Counted from the first letter of the stretch, positions 18,066 to 26,458 are shown. The stretch: 64,000 nucleotides of DNA from Clostridium pascui (GCF_016908015.1 NZ_JAFBDB010000002.1:558001-622000), one strand, 5' to 3'. Translations and numbers: made by a program. Notes: generated by a model not told the origin, from the sequence alone.

Positions 18066-18255
18066 ATAAGTAGTACCTCCTGTAATATAAATATTAAACA
18101 TCCCAAATATATTGAGATGTTATGATTTATAGATATATAAATCATGTAATACAACAAAAATATTATAACAATGATTTAAATATGTGGCAAGAAGATTAAA
18201 TTTAAACAGTATATGAAAAAATATCTTAGTAAAAAATAAAAAATCCCATAAAAAA

Positions 18256-18282
18256 GAAGGAAAATTATGTAATATGTAGAAT
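18256..18282 (+). promoter_or_regulatory. Sigma-H promoter of the spoIIA operon
   Basis: GAAGGAAAA at 18256-18264 matches RnAGGAwww. After 11 bases, GTAGAAT at 18276-18282 matches RnnGAAT. Both boxes and the spacing fit the sigma-H consensus, and spoIIA is sigma-H driven in Bacillus. The promoter lies 53 bases before spoIIAA. No clear Spo0A box was seen nearby. Confidence 0.75.
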
Positions 18283-18334
18283 AAGTTAATTATAAATGGG
18301 AATTGCACAAATTTACATAAGTGGGGGGAAATAT

Positions 18335-18670
18335 ATGTATTTAAAATTCGAAAATGTAAATGATAAATTATTAGTTTGTTTAGCAGGAGAATTAGACCAT
18401 CATAGTGCAGAAGAAGTTAGGAATAAAATAGATAACCGTATTGACAAAGATGATGTGAGCAAGGTTATACTGGATTTTTCAGATGTTTCTTTCATGGATA
18501 GTTCAGGTATAGGTGTAGTAATTGGAAGATACAAAAAAATGAATTATAAAAATGGAAAGATATGTATTACCAATGTAAATGACAATGTAAATAGGGTTTT
18601 TGAGTTATCAGGTATGTTTAAAATAATAAAGTTATTTAAAACAAATGAAGAAGCATTAGAAAATATTTAA
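18335..18670 (+). CDS. spoIIAA: Anti-sigma-F factor antagonist SpoIIAA
   Basis: This 111-residue STAS-domain protein binds SpoIIAB and frees sigma-F in the forespore. The conserved phosphorylation site is in [10 protein letters not shown] (Ser56/Ser57). The start is ATG 18335, after GTGGGGGGAAATAT; the longer frame from 18296 adds an unsupported leader. It is the first gene of spoIIAA-spoIIAB-sigF, with only 16 bases before spoIIAB. Its length matches B. subtilis SpoIIAA (117). Confidence 0.95.
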   Translation: MYLKFENVNDKLLVCLAGELDHHSAEEVRNKIDNRIDKDDVSKVILDFSDVSFMDSSGIGVVIGRYKKMNYKNGKICITNVNDNVNRVFELSGMFKIIKLFKTNEEALENI

Positions 18671-18686
18671 TGGGGGGGAAACTATA

Positions 18687-19115
18687 ATGTATGATAATGT
18701 TATGAAAATAGAATTTGCAAGTAAGTCACAAAATGAAAGCTTTGCTAGAGTTGCAGTGGCAGCTTTTGCATCTCAATTAGATCCCACTATTGATGAATTG
18801 ACTGATGTAAAGACTGCAGTATCAGAAGCGGTAACTAACTCAATTATACACGGATATGAAAGTAAGGATGGCACTGTAAAAATAGAAGCTTATATTAAAA
18901 ACAGAGAACTTACCATAATAATTTATGATGATGGCAGAGGAATAGATAATATAGAACTTGCCATGCAGCCATTGTACACTTCAAGACCAGATCTAGAACG
19001 TTCAGGTATGGGATTTACTGTTATGGAGTCTTTTATGGATGGGCTAAAGGTAGAGTCTGAAAAGGGCAAAGGAACTAAAATAATAATGAAAAAAACTTTT
19101 AGAGCTATAAGTTAG
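18687..19115 (+). CDS. spoIIAB: Anti-sigma-F factor / serine kinase SpoIIAB
   Basis: The 142-residue GHKL ATPase has an N box ([12 protein letters not shown]), a G1 box (DDGRGID) and a G2 box ([12 protein letters not shown]). It holds sigma-F inactive and phosphorylates SpoIIAA. GGGGGGG lies upstream of the ATG. Its stop is nine bases before the sigF ATG, and a GTG at 19116 directly abuts it, so translation is probably coupled. Confidence 0.95.
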   Translation: MYDNVMKIEFASKSQNESFARVAVAAFASQLDPTIDELTDVKTAVSEAVTNSIIHGYESKDGTVKIEAYIKNRELTIIIYDDGRGIDNIELAMQPLYTSRPDLERSGMGFTVMESFMDGLKVESEKGKGTKIIMKKTFRAIS

Positions 19116-19124
19116 GTGAATATT

Positions 19125-19877
19125 ATGAGTGAAGAAGCAGTAAACAGGAGTACGTATGGTTATGAAGAAAACCTAGAGCTCGTTGAAAAAGCACAAAAAG
19201 GAGATAAAAATGCCTTAAATAAACTAATAGAGATAAATCTACCTTTAGTATCGGCCATAACTAAAAAATTTTTAAATAGAGGATATGAGTATGAGGATAT
19301 ATATCAAATTGGATGTATGGGGCTAGTAAAGGCAGTAAATAATTTTGATGCTAGTTATGGGGTAAAATTTTCTACTTACGCTGTTCCTATGATAATGGGC
19401 GAAATAAAAAGATTTATAAGAGATGATGGAATGATTAAGGTAAGTAGAAGTGTAAAAACAACAGCTAGAAAGTTACATTATGATAAAGAGATACTTACTA
19501 AAGAATTAAATAGGGAACCTACTTTAGAGGAGTTATCCAATTATTCTGGTGTAGAAAAAGAAGAAATTATATTTGCTACAGAATCAGCAAATAGTATGCA
19601 GTATTTATATGATACTATACATCAACAAGATGGTGCACCTATTATGCTTATAGATAAGATAAGTGATAATTATGAAGAAGATTCAGAACTCGTAAATAGG
19701 CTTGCTTTAAAAGAAGTTATAGGAACTCTAGATATAAAATCGAGGCAAATAATAATGCTTAGATACTTTAAAGATAAAACTCAAGTAGAGGTAGCGAAGA
19801 TGCTTGGAATAAGCCAAGTTCAAGTTTCAAGAATAGAAAAAAAGGTACTTAAAATATTGAAAGAAAAATTGGAGTAA
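19125..19877 (+). CDS. sigF: RNA polymerase sigma-F factor (forespore)
   Basis: This 250-residue sigma-70 protein has region 2 (YEDIYQIGCMGLVKAVNNFD, then FSTYAVPMIMGEIKRFIRDD), region 3 and a region 4 helix-turn-helix (TQVEVAKMLGISQVQVSRIE). It directs the first forespore transcription programme. I chose ATG 19125 because AGGTG precedes it; a GTG at 19116 would add three residues. A strong terminator overlaps its end, so the spoIIA operon stops here and the spoVA genes use another promoter. Confidence 0.95.
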   Translation: MSEEAVNRSTYGYEENLELVEKAQKGDKNALNKLIEINLPLVSAITKKFLNRGYEYEDIYQIGCMGLVKAVNNFDASYGVKFSTYAVPMIMGEIKRFIRDDGMIKVSRSVKTTARKLHYDKEILTKELNREPTLEELSNYSGVEKEEIIFATESANSMQYLYDTIHQQDGAPIMLIDKISDNYEEDSELVNRLALKEVIGTLDIKSRQIIMLRYFKDKTQVEVAKMLGISQVQVSRIEKKVLKILKEKLE

Positions 19878-19910
19878 TAGGATAAGGGAATTATCCTATT
19901 ACTTCTTTTT
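19873..19910 (+). terminator. Terminator of the spoIIA operon
   Basis: A 13-bp stem (AGTAATAGGATAA at 19873-19885 with TTATCCTATTACT at 19891-19903) and a T-rich tail (TCTTTTTT) overlap the sigF stop codon. Confidence 0.88.
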
Positions 19911-19911
19911 T

Positions 19912-19940
19912 GAATTAAAAATCTTTTTATGCACAAAATA
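19912..19940 (+). promoter_or_regulatory. Possible sigma-G/sigma-F promoter of spoVAC
   Basis: GAATT at 19912-19916 and CAAAATA at 19934-19940 are separated by 17 bases and loosely fit forespore promoters (GnATR with CATnnTA). The position just after the spoIIA terminator supports a forespore promoter here, but the match is weak. Confidence 0.35.
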
Positions 19941-19958
19941 AGTATCGGAGGGGATTTT

Positions 19959-20414
19959 ATGAAAAAAAGTGAGAAAGAAGTTAAAGAGAAATTTGATGAG
20001 ATTTCTGTTCAAGCTGAACCAAAGCATAACTTAGTTAAAAATTGTGTGTATGCTTTTATCATAGGAGGACTTATATGTGATGTAGGACAGTTTTTTAATA
20101 ATTTCTTTATAAATATGGGGGTACCCAGCGAAGAAGTTGGTACTTATGTGGCAATAGTTATGGTATTTATAGGAGCTTTTCTGACTGGACTTGGAATATA
20201 CGATAAAATAGCAAGCTATGCAGGAGCAGGTACAGTAGTACCTATAACTGGTTTTGCCAATTCTATTGTTTCTCCTGCTATGGAATTTAAAAGAGAGGGT
20301 TATGTATTTGGAGTAGGAGCTAAGATGTTTACTATTGCAGGACCAGTGCTAGTATATGGAATAAGTAGCTCGGTAGTTATAGGAATTATATATTACTTTT
20401 TTAAAATGCTATAG
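19959..20414 (+). CDS. spoVAC: Stage V sporulation protein SpoVAC
   Basis: This 151-residue protein has about four membrane segments and GAGTVVPITGFANSIVSPA, the conserved SpoVAC/SpoVAE motif. It belongs to the inner-spore-membrane channel that moves dipicolinic acid in during sporulation and out during germination. The start is ATG 19959, with CGGAGGGG eight bases upstream; the frame to 19929 has no site. It is followed after 22 bases by spoVAD. The compact spoVAC-AD-AE operon is the usual clostridial form, without spoVAA, AB or AF. Confidence 0.95.
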   Translation: MKKSEKEVKEKFDEISVQAEPKHNLVKNCVYAFIIGGLICDVGQFFNNFFINMGVPSEEVGTYVAIVMVFIGAFLTGLGIYDKIASYAGAGTVVPITGFANSIVSPAMEFKREGYVFGVGAKMFTIAGPVLVYGISSSVVIGIIYYFFKML

Positions 20415-20436
20415 ATAAAAGAGGGTGGTGTTAGCC

Positions 20437-21471
20437 TTGGATAAATTAAAGTTGATAGGAAAGCAAACATTGAAAATAGAAAGCAAACCTAGAATAATTT
20501 CAACTTTTAGTGTAGTTGGACCTAAAGAAGGGGATGGACCACTTAAAGATTATTTTGATTTAATTTTAGATGATGATCTAAATGGTGAGGATAGTTATGA
20601 AAAGGCAGAAAGTACTTTGTTATATACATCTGTAACAGAAAGCATAAAGAAAGCGAAATTAAAGCCTCAGGACATCAATTTTTTATTTGCAGGAGATTTG
20701 TTAAATCAGATTATATCATCTACTTTTGCTGCAAGAGATTTAGAAATTCCCTTTATAGGATTATATGGTGCTTGTTCTACAATGACAGAATCATTATGTA
20801 TGGCATCTATTACAATGGACGGAGGTTTTGCAAGGAATGTTATAGCAGCTACATCATCCCATTTCTCAGCAGCAGAAAGACAGTTTAGATATCCATTAGA
20901 ATTTGGAAATCAGAGGCCGCCTACAGCTCAATGGACAGTGACTGGGTCTGGATCAATGGTGCTTGCTAGGGAAGGTAATTATCCGTATATTACTTACGTA
21001 ACTATTGGAAAAGTCAAAGATTATGGTATAAAGGATGCAAATAATATGGGAGCAGCCATGGCACCAGCAGCAGTTTCAACTATATATCGACATTTTAAGG
21101 ATACAGGGAGAACTCCTCAAGACTATGACTTAATAGCTACAGGGGATTTAGGGAAAATAGGCAGAGAAATTACTCAAAAACTTTTAAAAGAATATGGGTA
21201 TGATATGTATTCTAATTATATAGATTGCGGAGAAGAGATATTTGATAATGAAAGACAAAAAACTGATTCTGGTGGGAGTGGATGTGGATGCTCAGCGGTA
21301 GTAGCTAGCGGATATATATATAAAAACATGCGCAAAGGAAAATTTAAAAGGGTGCTATTGGTTTCAACAGGAGCTCTGTTAAGCACGACATCTTCACTCC
21401 AAGGTGAGAGTATACCAGGTATTGCTCATGCCGTATCTATAGAATATGGTACTGGAGGAGATAAAGCATGA
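20437..21471 (+). CDS. spoVAD: Stage V sporulation protein SpoVAD (dipicolinic acid binding)
   Basis: The 344-residue thiolase-fold protein binds dipicolinate at the spore membrane. Family features include GLYGACSTMTESLCMAS (Cys in the former thiolase site), SHFSAAERQFRYPLEFGNQR and GSGCGCSAVV. The best start is the TTG at 20437, six bases after GAGGGTGGTG; the GTG codons at 20425 and 20428 overlap that site. The stop overlaps the spoVAE ATG by four bases, so the two are translationally coupled. Confidence 0.95.
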   Translation: MDKLKLIGKQTLKIESKPRIISTFSVVGPKEGDGPLKDYFDLILDDDLNGEDSYEKAESTLLYTSVTESIKKAKLKPQDINFLFAGDLLNQIISSTFAARDLEIPFIGLYGACSTMTESLCMASITMDGGFARNVIAATSSHFSAAERQFRYPLEFGNQRPPTAQWTVTGSGSMVLAREGNYPYITYVTIGKVKDYGIKDANNMGAAMAPAAVSTIYRHFKDTGRTPQDYDLIATGDLGKIGREITQKLLKEYGYDMYSNYIDCGEEIFDNERQKTDSGGSGCGCSAVVASGYIYKNMRKGKFKRVLLVSTGALLSTTSSLQGESIPGIAHAVSIEYGTGGDKA

Positions 21472-21830
21472 ATATGGATTATGTGAATGCATTTGTAGTT
21501 GGAGGAATAATATGTGTAATTGCACAAATACTTATGGATACTACAAAGCTTACTCCAGCAAGAATACTTGTTAGCTTTGTAACTATAGGAGTAATACTTG
21601 GAGCTTTAAATGTTTATGATGTTGTAGTTAAATACGGCAAGGCAGGTGCAACAGTGCCCCTACCTGGATTTGGATATTCATTAGCTAAGGCTACAATAAA
21701 AGAAGTTAATGAAAAAGGATTAATAGGGGCGTTCACAGGAGGAATAAAAGGAGCGTCAGGAGGGATAAGTGCAGCTATAATATTTGGATACATAATGGCA
21801 CTATTATTCAATCCAAAAACAAAAAAATAA
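21468..21830 (+). CDS. spoVAE: Stage V sporulation protein SpoVAE
   Basis: The 120-residue protein has three to four membrane segments and GKAGATVPLPGFGYSLAK, a motif shared with SpoVAC. It forms part of the dipicolinic acid channel. ATGA overlap with spoVAD couples translation. A long stem-loop follows the stop and ends both this operon and the convergent penicillin-binding protein gene. Confidence 0.95.
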   Translation: MNMDYVNAFVVGGIICVIAQILMDTTKLTPARILVSFVTIGVILGALNVYDVVVKYGKAGATVPLPGFGYSLAKATIKEVNEKGLIGAFTGGIKGASGGISAAIIFGYIMALLFNPKTKK

Positions 21831-21866
21831 AAGATTAAGATGCTATTTAGCATCTTAATCTTTTAT
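21827..21866. terminator. Bidirectional terminator
   Basis: An 18-bp stem (21827-21844 with 21849-21866, core AAAAGATTAAGATGC) and a four-base loop are flanked by A and T runs. It overlaps the stop codons of both spoVAE and the convergent penicillin-binding protein gene. Confidence 0.9.
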
Positions 21867-24256
21867 TTTTTACCCTTAGGTTTAATGAAGTTATTGATAA
21901 CATTGTTATTATTAGAATCAGTGTTGTCTGGTGGAGTACTATTATTGGTATTGCCTTCATCTGTATCGGTGTTAGTATCATCACCAGAATTATTATTTGA
22001 ATCTGAAGAATTTTTATCCTTATCTATGTCATCTTTATCTTGGACTTTATCTTTATCATCTTTTGAATCATTATCATCTTTATCAGGTTTTTCATCAGGG
22101 ACTCTAATATGATAATCGCATATTTCAGTAGGTACAGTACCTTCTATAAATAGTTCATTACGAATAGTAGTAGAAGGACAGGCATCTGTAGGAATTTTTC
22201 CTGTAACTGTGCATATAGGAACTTGAACAATTCCAGAAGGCATAGGTATTTCTTTATATGCTAAGTTTTTATGCGCATCTTGCATAATAATTCCCCAAAG
22301 TCTTGCAGCATCATTACTTCCTATATATTTTCCGAATGTATAATTTTCATTAAAACTTCCATGATCATCCTTACCAATCCATACAGCAGCAGAGTAGTAA
22401 GGGGTTAAGCCTGTGAACCATAAATCTATGGACATATTAGTTGTACCTGTTTTACCGTGTGCCATAGGACTAAAGTTTGCAGCAGTACCTGTACCACCTA
22501 CTCCAGAAACAGGACCTCTTAAAAGATCATACATAATATAGGCTGCTTGTGGAGATAAAACCTTAGTAGAATTAAATTTGCTTTCCAATATAGATTTACC
22601 TGTTCTATCTAGCACCTTTGTATATATAATAGGATCTACTTTCATACCACCATTTCCAAATACCCCATAAGCTGCAGCCATAGCTAGTGTATTAGTACCA
22701 CTAACTCCAGGATTACCCCCAAGCTGTCCAAGTGACATAGCGGCCATACTTGCTTCATCTGTATTTTTATCTATTTTAAGTCCAAATTTTCTAGCGTAAT
22801 CAGCACCAGTACTAAGACTCAATTCATGCTCGATTCGAACAGAAATAACGTTCTTAGACTTAGTTAATGCTTCTCTTAATGTCATAGGACCCTCATAAAT
22901 AGCAGGGCTATTACTAGGATTGTAAGGCTTACCGTTATCAGGATAAAATCTTCCTATTTCTGCAGGAACTGGAGCATCGTCGTATATCTTAGCAGCGGTT
23001 GCAAGTTTTGAGTCTATAGCGGGGCCATATACACTTATTGGCTTTATACTTGATCCCGCAGCTCTATAAAATTGTGTAGCCCTATTAAAGGAAAGGGGGG
23101 GCTGATTGCCGCGACCGCCAACAATAGATTTAACTTCACCAGTACGATAATCCATAATAACTGCAGAGGCCTGAGGTTGAGCTATCTTATCTACATATTT
23201 AGACTTCATGCCAAGTATAGAATCCATATTATCTAGTGTGGTTTGGGTATGTTCTTGCATATTCTTATTCATGGTCGAATATATTTTAAGTCCACCATAC
23301 ATTATCATTCTATTTGCATCATCTTCATCTATATGATATTGAGCCATAAGATCTTGTTTTACTCTTCTTATTACTTCTCTGGAAAACCATTCATACTTAA
23401 GGCTATTACTTTGTCTAGTAAAGTTAAAAGCTAGTTTTTTATTGTTTAAATCTGATAATGCTTTACTATATTCAGTTTGAGATATATATCCATTTTCAAG
23501 AAGTTTGCTTAAAACTGATTTAGTTCTATTTGTATATGAAGAAGTATTCTTTTGCGTTACAACTGCGTTATAAAACACAGATGGACTTTGAGTAAGACCG
23601 GCTATAAATGCACACTCTAATAAACTTAATTTGGAAACACTTTTATTAAAATATTGGAGTGATGCAGCTTCTACACCATAAGCAGGTCCTCCTAGTGGAA
23701 TAGTATTCATATAGGCTTCTAAAATCTGATCTTTACTTAATTGCTTTTCTAGCTGTAAAGATAAATAAGCTTCTTGTACTTTTCTCTTTAACTTAACTTC
23801 ATTACTAAGCATAGTATTTCTTACAAGCTGTTGAGTGATAGTGGAAGCACCGTGGAGCCCTCGCTTTCCTGTAAGCTTATTACTTATATTTGTAAGTGTA
23901 GATCCAACTATTCTTTTAATGTCTATGCCATTGTGCGTTTTAAATCTCTCATCTTCAATAGCAATAAAGGCATCTTTTAAATCTTGAGGCATATCTTTAA
24001 AAGATACTACTTTTCTATTTATATCAGAAATAACAGTATCCATAAATTGTCCACTATCATTATATATTATCGATGGTTCATTTAAACTTAATACTTTATT
24101 TACATCAAGTGTCGGAGCTGTCTTTATCATGGCAAGTACTACACCCATAGTTGCTACAGCTCCAAATACAAAAAGTAAAATGAGAGTAACAATGGTAATT
24201 TTAAAAACTTTAAAACGGGTATTCTTTGCTTTCTTCCCCATTTTTGTGTTGCTCAT
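21863..24256 (-). CDS. Class A penicillin-binding protein (PBP1A-type)
   Basis: The 797-residue bifunctional murein synthase has one membrane segment (about 18-42), a glycosyltransferase family 51 domain (IAIEDERFKTHNG near 98-110 with the catalytic Glu; STITQQLVRN), and a transpeptidase domain. Transpeptidase motifs are GSSIKP (SxxK serine), SKN and KTGTTN. The last ~75 residues are a low-complexity Asp/Lys/Asn/Ser tail of unknown role, probably outside the membrane. It polymerises and crosslinks peptidoglycan. The gene stands alone between spoVAE and yunB. Confidence 0.93.
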   Translation of the reverse strand: MSNTKMGKKAKNTRFKVFKITIVTLILLFVFGAVATMGVVLAMIKTAPTLDVNKVLSLNEPSIIYNDSGQFMDTVISDINRKVVSFKDMPQDLKDAFIAIEDERFKTHNGIDIKRIVGSTLTNISNKLTGKRGLHGASTITQQLVRNTMLSNEVKLKRKVQEAYLSLQLEKQLSKDQILEAYMNTIPLGGPAYGVEAASLQYFNKSVSKLSLLECAFIAGLTQSPSVFYNAVVTQKNTSSYTNRTKSVLSKLLENGYISQTEYSKALSDLNNKKLAFNFTRQSNSLKYEWFSREVIRRVKQDLMAQYHIDEDDANRMIMYGGLKIYSTMNKNMQEHTQTTLDNMDSILGMKSKYVDKIAQPQASAVIMDYRTGEVKSIVGGRGNQPPLSFNRATQFYRAAGSSIKPISVYGPAIDSKLATAAKIYDDAPVPAEIGRFYPDNGKPYNPSNSPAIYEGPMTLREALTKSKNVISVRIEHELSLSTGADYARKFGLKIDKNTDEASMAAMSLGQLGGNPGVSGTNTLAMAAAYGVFGNGGMKVDPIIYTKVLDRTGKSILESKFNSTKVLSPQAAYIMYDLLRGPVSGVGGTGTAANFSPMAHGKTGTTNMSIDLWFTGLTPYYSAAVWIGKDDHGSFNENYTFGKYIGSNDAARLWGIIMQDAHKNLAYKEIPMPSGIVQVPICTVTGKIPTDACPSTTIRNELFIEGTVPTEICDYHIRVPDEKPDKDDNDSKDDKDKVQDKDDIDKDKNSSDSNNNSGDDTNTDTDEGNTNNSTPPDNTDSNNNNVINNFIKPKGKK

Positions 24257-24461
24257 AATTTTCCTCCTGAAATTTTATATTATTAATTCTAACCAACTTT
24301 AAAATATTATAACACATAAAAGGATTTTAATAAAATATATGTTCAGCCATGGATATATATATATACTTGGAATAAAAAAAATAATAAGAAGGGTTATTTA
24401 GTAATAAAATTAAAAATCTCGTAATAAGTAAGTATTAGAAATATGTTAGTAATACAAGGAA

Positions 24462-25133
24462 GTGAGAATTATTAAGAGAAGAAAAATTAGCCTTAAGATT
24501 AAAGTATGGATAATTATAATGCTTATAGGTGTTATGATAAATGTTTTTATATATGCTTTTGATAAAATAGTTGCTTCTAGGGTATTAGATGTTGCAAATG
24601 TTGAAATGAAAAGAAAGGCAATAGAAACTTTAAATCAGTCTATTATGAGTAAATATTTGGAAAGTTTTCAGTATGATGACATAATTAAGATAGAAAAAGA
24701 TAATTCAGGAAATATAACATTAGTTAAGTCTGATACTTTAAAATTAAATAAATTGGCTTGCGATGTAGCATTAGAATCTCAGCAAAAGCTAAAGGATATG
24801 GGTGATGTTGGAATGAAAGTTCCTATGGGATATATTACTCAAAATAATGTGATTGCCTATTTTGGACCAAGTATCACAGTAAAAATGAATCCTATCGGAT
24901 ACATTGAAACAAAATATATATCTGATTTTGAATCTGTAGGATTTAATCAAACAAGGCATAAAATTTATATACAAGTAAAGAGTAATATAAGGGTTATAAT
25001 ACCTACCAAAAGTGAGGATGTACAAATTTTAAGTGAAATACCAGTTTGTGAAACTATAATAGTAGGAAAGATACCGGAAAATTTCCTAGGAGGAAGTCTA
25101 GAAAATTCAGGATTTAGAATTAGGGGAAATTAA
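24462..25133 (+). CDS. Sporulation protein YunB family
   Basis: The 223-residue protein has one N-terminal membrane helix (about 14-31) and an extended outer domain with GYITQNNVIAYFGPSITVKM and a late SEIPVCETIIVGKIPENFL, matching YunB. In Bacillus yunB is sigma-E dependent and a mutant sporulates poorly. The start is unclear. GTG 24462 lies inside AAGGAAGTGAG, which looks like the ribosome-binding site itself, and the next in-frame candidates are ATT 24468 and 24471. The stop sits at the edge of a large palindromic element. Confidence 0.85.
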   Translation: MRIIKRRKISLKIKVWIIIMLIGVMINVFIYAFDKIVASRVLDVANVEMKRKAIETLNQSIMSKYLESFQYDDIIKIEKDNSGNITLVKSDTLKLNKLACDVALESQQKLKDMGDVGMKVPMGYITQNNVIAYFGPSITVKMNPIGYIETKYISDFESVGFNQTRHKIYIQVKSNIRVIIPTKSEDVQILSEIPVCETIIVGKIPENFLGGSLENSGFRIRGN

Positions 25134-25144
25134 AAGGATATTAC

Positions 25145-25377
25145 GACATATTTAATGTTGAACCTATCGTATGGGATTTGTATTTAAGAAGGCGTTCACT
25201 ACGTAAAGAAGCTCTAATATTTATGAATTTAAATCACCTAAACTTTTCAAACTCGCTGTCGCTCAGACAGTAAAAAGTTCTTTACGGTGTTTTAAATTCA
25301 TAAATAAAGAGCTTCTAATTGCTTGTTCAAAGTCTTCTACAATGCAAATCCCATACTAAATTCAACATTAAAATGTC
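25145..25377 (+). repeat. Element 1, arm A
   Basis: Outer stem 25145-25191 pairs with 25334-25377 (shared words TTTAATGTTGAA, GTATGGGATTTG, AGAAG). Inner stem 25208-25240 pairs with about 25284-25315 (GAAGCTCT, TTATGAATTTAAA). The tip carries ACTCGCTGTCGCTCAGACAG at 25251-25270, itself a mini-hairpin (CTGTC/GACAG). Confidence 0.85.
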
Positions 25378-25680
25378 TTCATGCACACTGCTGAAGGAAG
25401 AAATTTCGCTTTGGGGAAATTTCTTTTCAATTACCACTTATCAAAGGGCTGATAAGCCCACAGACCGATAGATTGGAAAGCATTAATGATGTAATTTTTT
25501 ATTAAGAACCATTAATCATATTATTTTATCTTTGACTTGTAAATTAAATTTACTCATTTATTTAATATAAGTTCTTGTAACGTTACGGGCTACCGCCCTA
25601 AAAGATCTTTAAGTGCTACTTCGTAAAACATCTTAGAAATTCAGTTAGCTGAATTTCTTCCTTCAGCAGTTCATATGAAG
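25378..25680 (+). repeat. Element 1, middle arm
   Basis: CTTCATGCACACTGCTGAAG and onward (25378-25407) pair with 25651-25680 (GAATTTCTTCCTTCAGCAGT and onward). Small hairpins lie inside: GGGCTGATAAGCCC at 25446-25459, GGGCTACCGCCC at 25587-25598 and AAATTCAGTTAGCTGAATTT. Element 2 has no counterpart of this arm. Confidence 0.8.
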
Positions 25681-25683
25681 AAC

Positions 25684-25906
25684 TTTTTAATGCTCTGGGA
25701 GTATAGAATTTTCATCGTAGAAGAGATTGAATAAGCTTTAAAACGGCTTTATTTATAAATTTAAAATACCGTTAAGAGCCACCTACTGGTTGAGTGATAG
25801 CGAGTTTAGGCGGCTTAGGGATTGTAAATTTATAAATATTAGCCGTTTTAGCGAGATGAACGTCTTCCTAGATGAAAAATATATGAAACCCAGAGCATTA
25901 AAAACC
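25684..25906 (-). repeat. Element 1, arm B
   Basis: TTTTTAATGCTCTGGG at the left edge pairs perfectly with the right edge (25891-25905), followed by further pairing around CATC and AGAAG. On the minus strand the tip reads AAACTCGCTATCACTCAACC, a variant of the arm A tip. It is about three-quarters identical by eye to the left arm of element 2. Confidence 0.85.
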
Positions 25907-25930
25907 GTCGTGATATTTCTATAATATGTA

Positions 25931-26458
25931 TTATTTTTCTTCCCAATTAAATATGTATGGAACATTTCTGTAGTAATCTCCATAATTAAGTCCATATCCT
26001 ACAACAAATACGTCTGGGATTTGGAAACAACAATAATTAGGAGTAATATCTACTTTTCTTCTCTCTGGTTTATCTAAAAGTACGCAACAGTTAACAGAAG
26101 AGGCACCTAAGGATTTAACATGATTAACTACAAAATCCATAGTAATTCCTGTATCCACTATATCGTCTACAATTAAAACATCAAAGCCTTCGATATTGTC
26201 TGGAATGTCGTTAACAATTTTCACACTTCCTGTAGAAACTTCAGAATGACCATAGCTTGAAGTAGTCATAAATCCTATTTTTGTAGGAACAGTAATATGT
26301 CTTACTAAATCCGCAGCAAAGATAAAGCTTCCTCTTAATAGAGATAAAACATATAGATTTTTGCCTTCATATTCTTTAGAAATTCTGGAACCTAATTCTG
26401 CAACCTTTTTTTCGATTTCTTCTTTAGAGATTAATATATTTTCTTTTTTTCCTTCCAT
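25931..26458 (-). CDS. hpt: Hypoxanthine phosphoribosyltransferase
   Basis: The 175-residue enzyme salvages hypoxanthine/guanine with PRPP to give IMP/GMP. The PRPP motif VLIVDDIVDTGIT, the flexible-loop segment TSSYGHSEVSTG and the purine-contact segment FQIPDVFVVGYGLNYGDYYRN are all present. The start is ATG at 26458 with GGAGGG five bases upstream; seven extra residues in the longer frame have no site. Its 3' end abuts palindromic element 1, with only eight bases between. Confidence 0.95.
   Translation of the reverse strand: MEGKKENILISKEEIEKKVAELGSRISKEYEGKNLYVLSLLRGSFIFAADLVRHITVPTKIGFMTTSSYGHSEVSTGSVKIVNDIPDNIEGFDVLIVDDIVDTGITMDFVVNHVKSLGASSVNCCVLLDKPERRKVDITPNYCCFQIPDVFVVGYGLNYGDYYRNVPYIFNWEEK

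Larger units (their letters stand above)
25132..25922. repeat. Large palindromic element 1 (three-arm, non-coding)
   Basis: The whole 0.8-kb gap between yunB and hpt is one structured element. Its ends are imperfect inverted repeats (GATATTACGAC...TTTAATGTTG at 25137-25160; rev. complement of AGCATTAAAAACCGTCGTGATAT at 25894-25917). Inside are three long hairpin arms: 25145-25377, 25378-25680 and 25684-25906. Arms 1 and 3 are homologous to each other in inverted orientation and to the arms of element 2 at 46181-46704. No gene of credible length lies inside. It could be a MITE-like repeat, a structured RNA or a 3'-end stabiliser; none is established. Confidence 0.85.

Noticed and set aside
18120-18308. 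62-residue minus-strand hydrophobic frame upstream of speE
   Set aside because: It overlaps the sigma-H promoter of spoIIA, has low-complexity Phe/Leu content from AT-rich DNA and no ribosome-binding site.
21840-22112. 90-residue plus-strand frame rich in Ser and Leu
   Set aside because: It is the antisense of the low-complexity Asp/Asn tail of the penicillin-binding protein.
25132-25922. CRISPR array or insertion sequence with transposase
   Set aside because: The repeats are long inverted arms, not short direct repeats with spacers, and no transposase frame is present in either element.
25783-25995. 70-residue minus-strand frame
   Set aside because: It spans the end of the palindromic element and the 3' end of hpt out of frame; no ribosome-binding site or recognisable protein.
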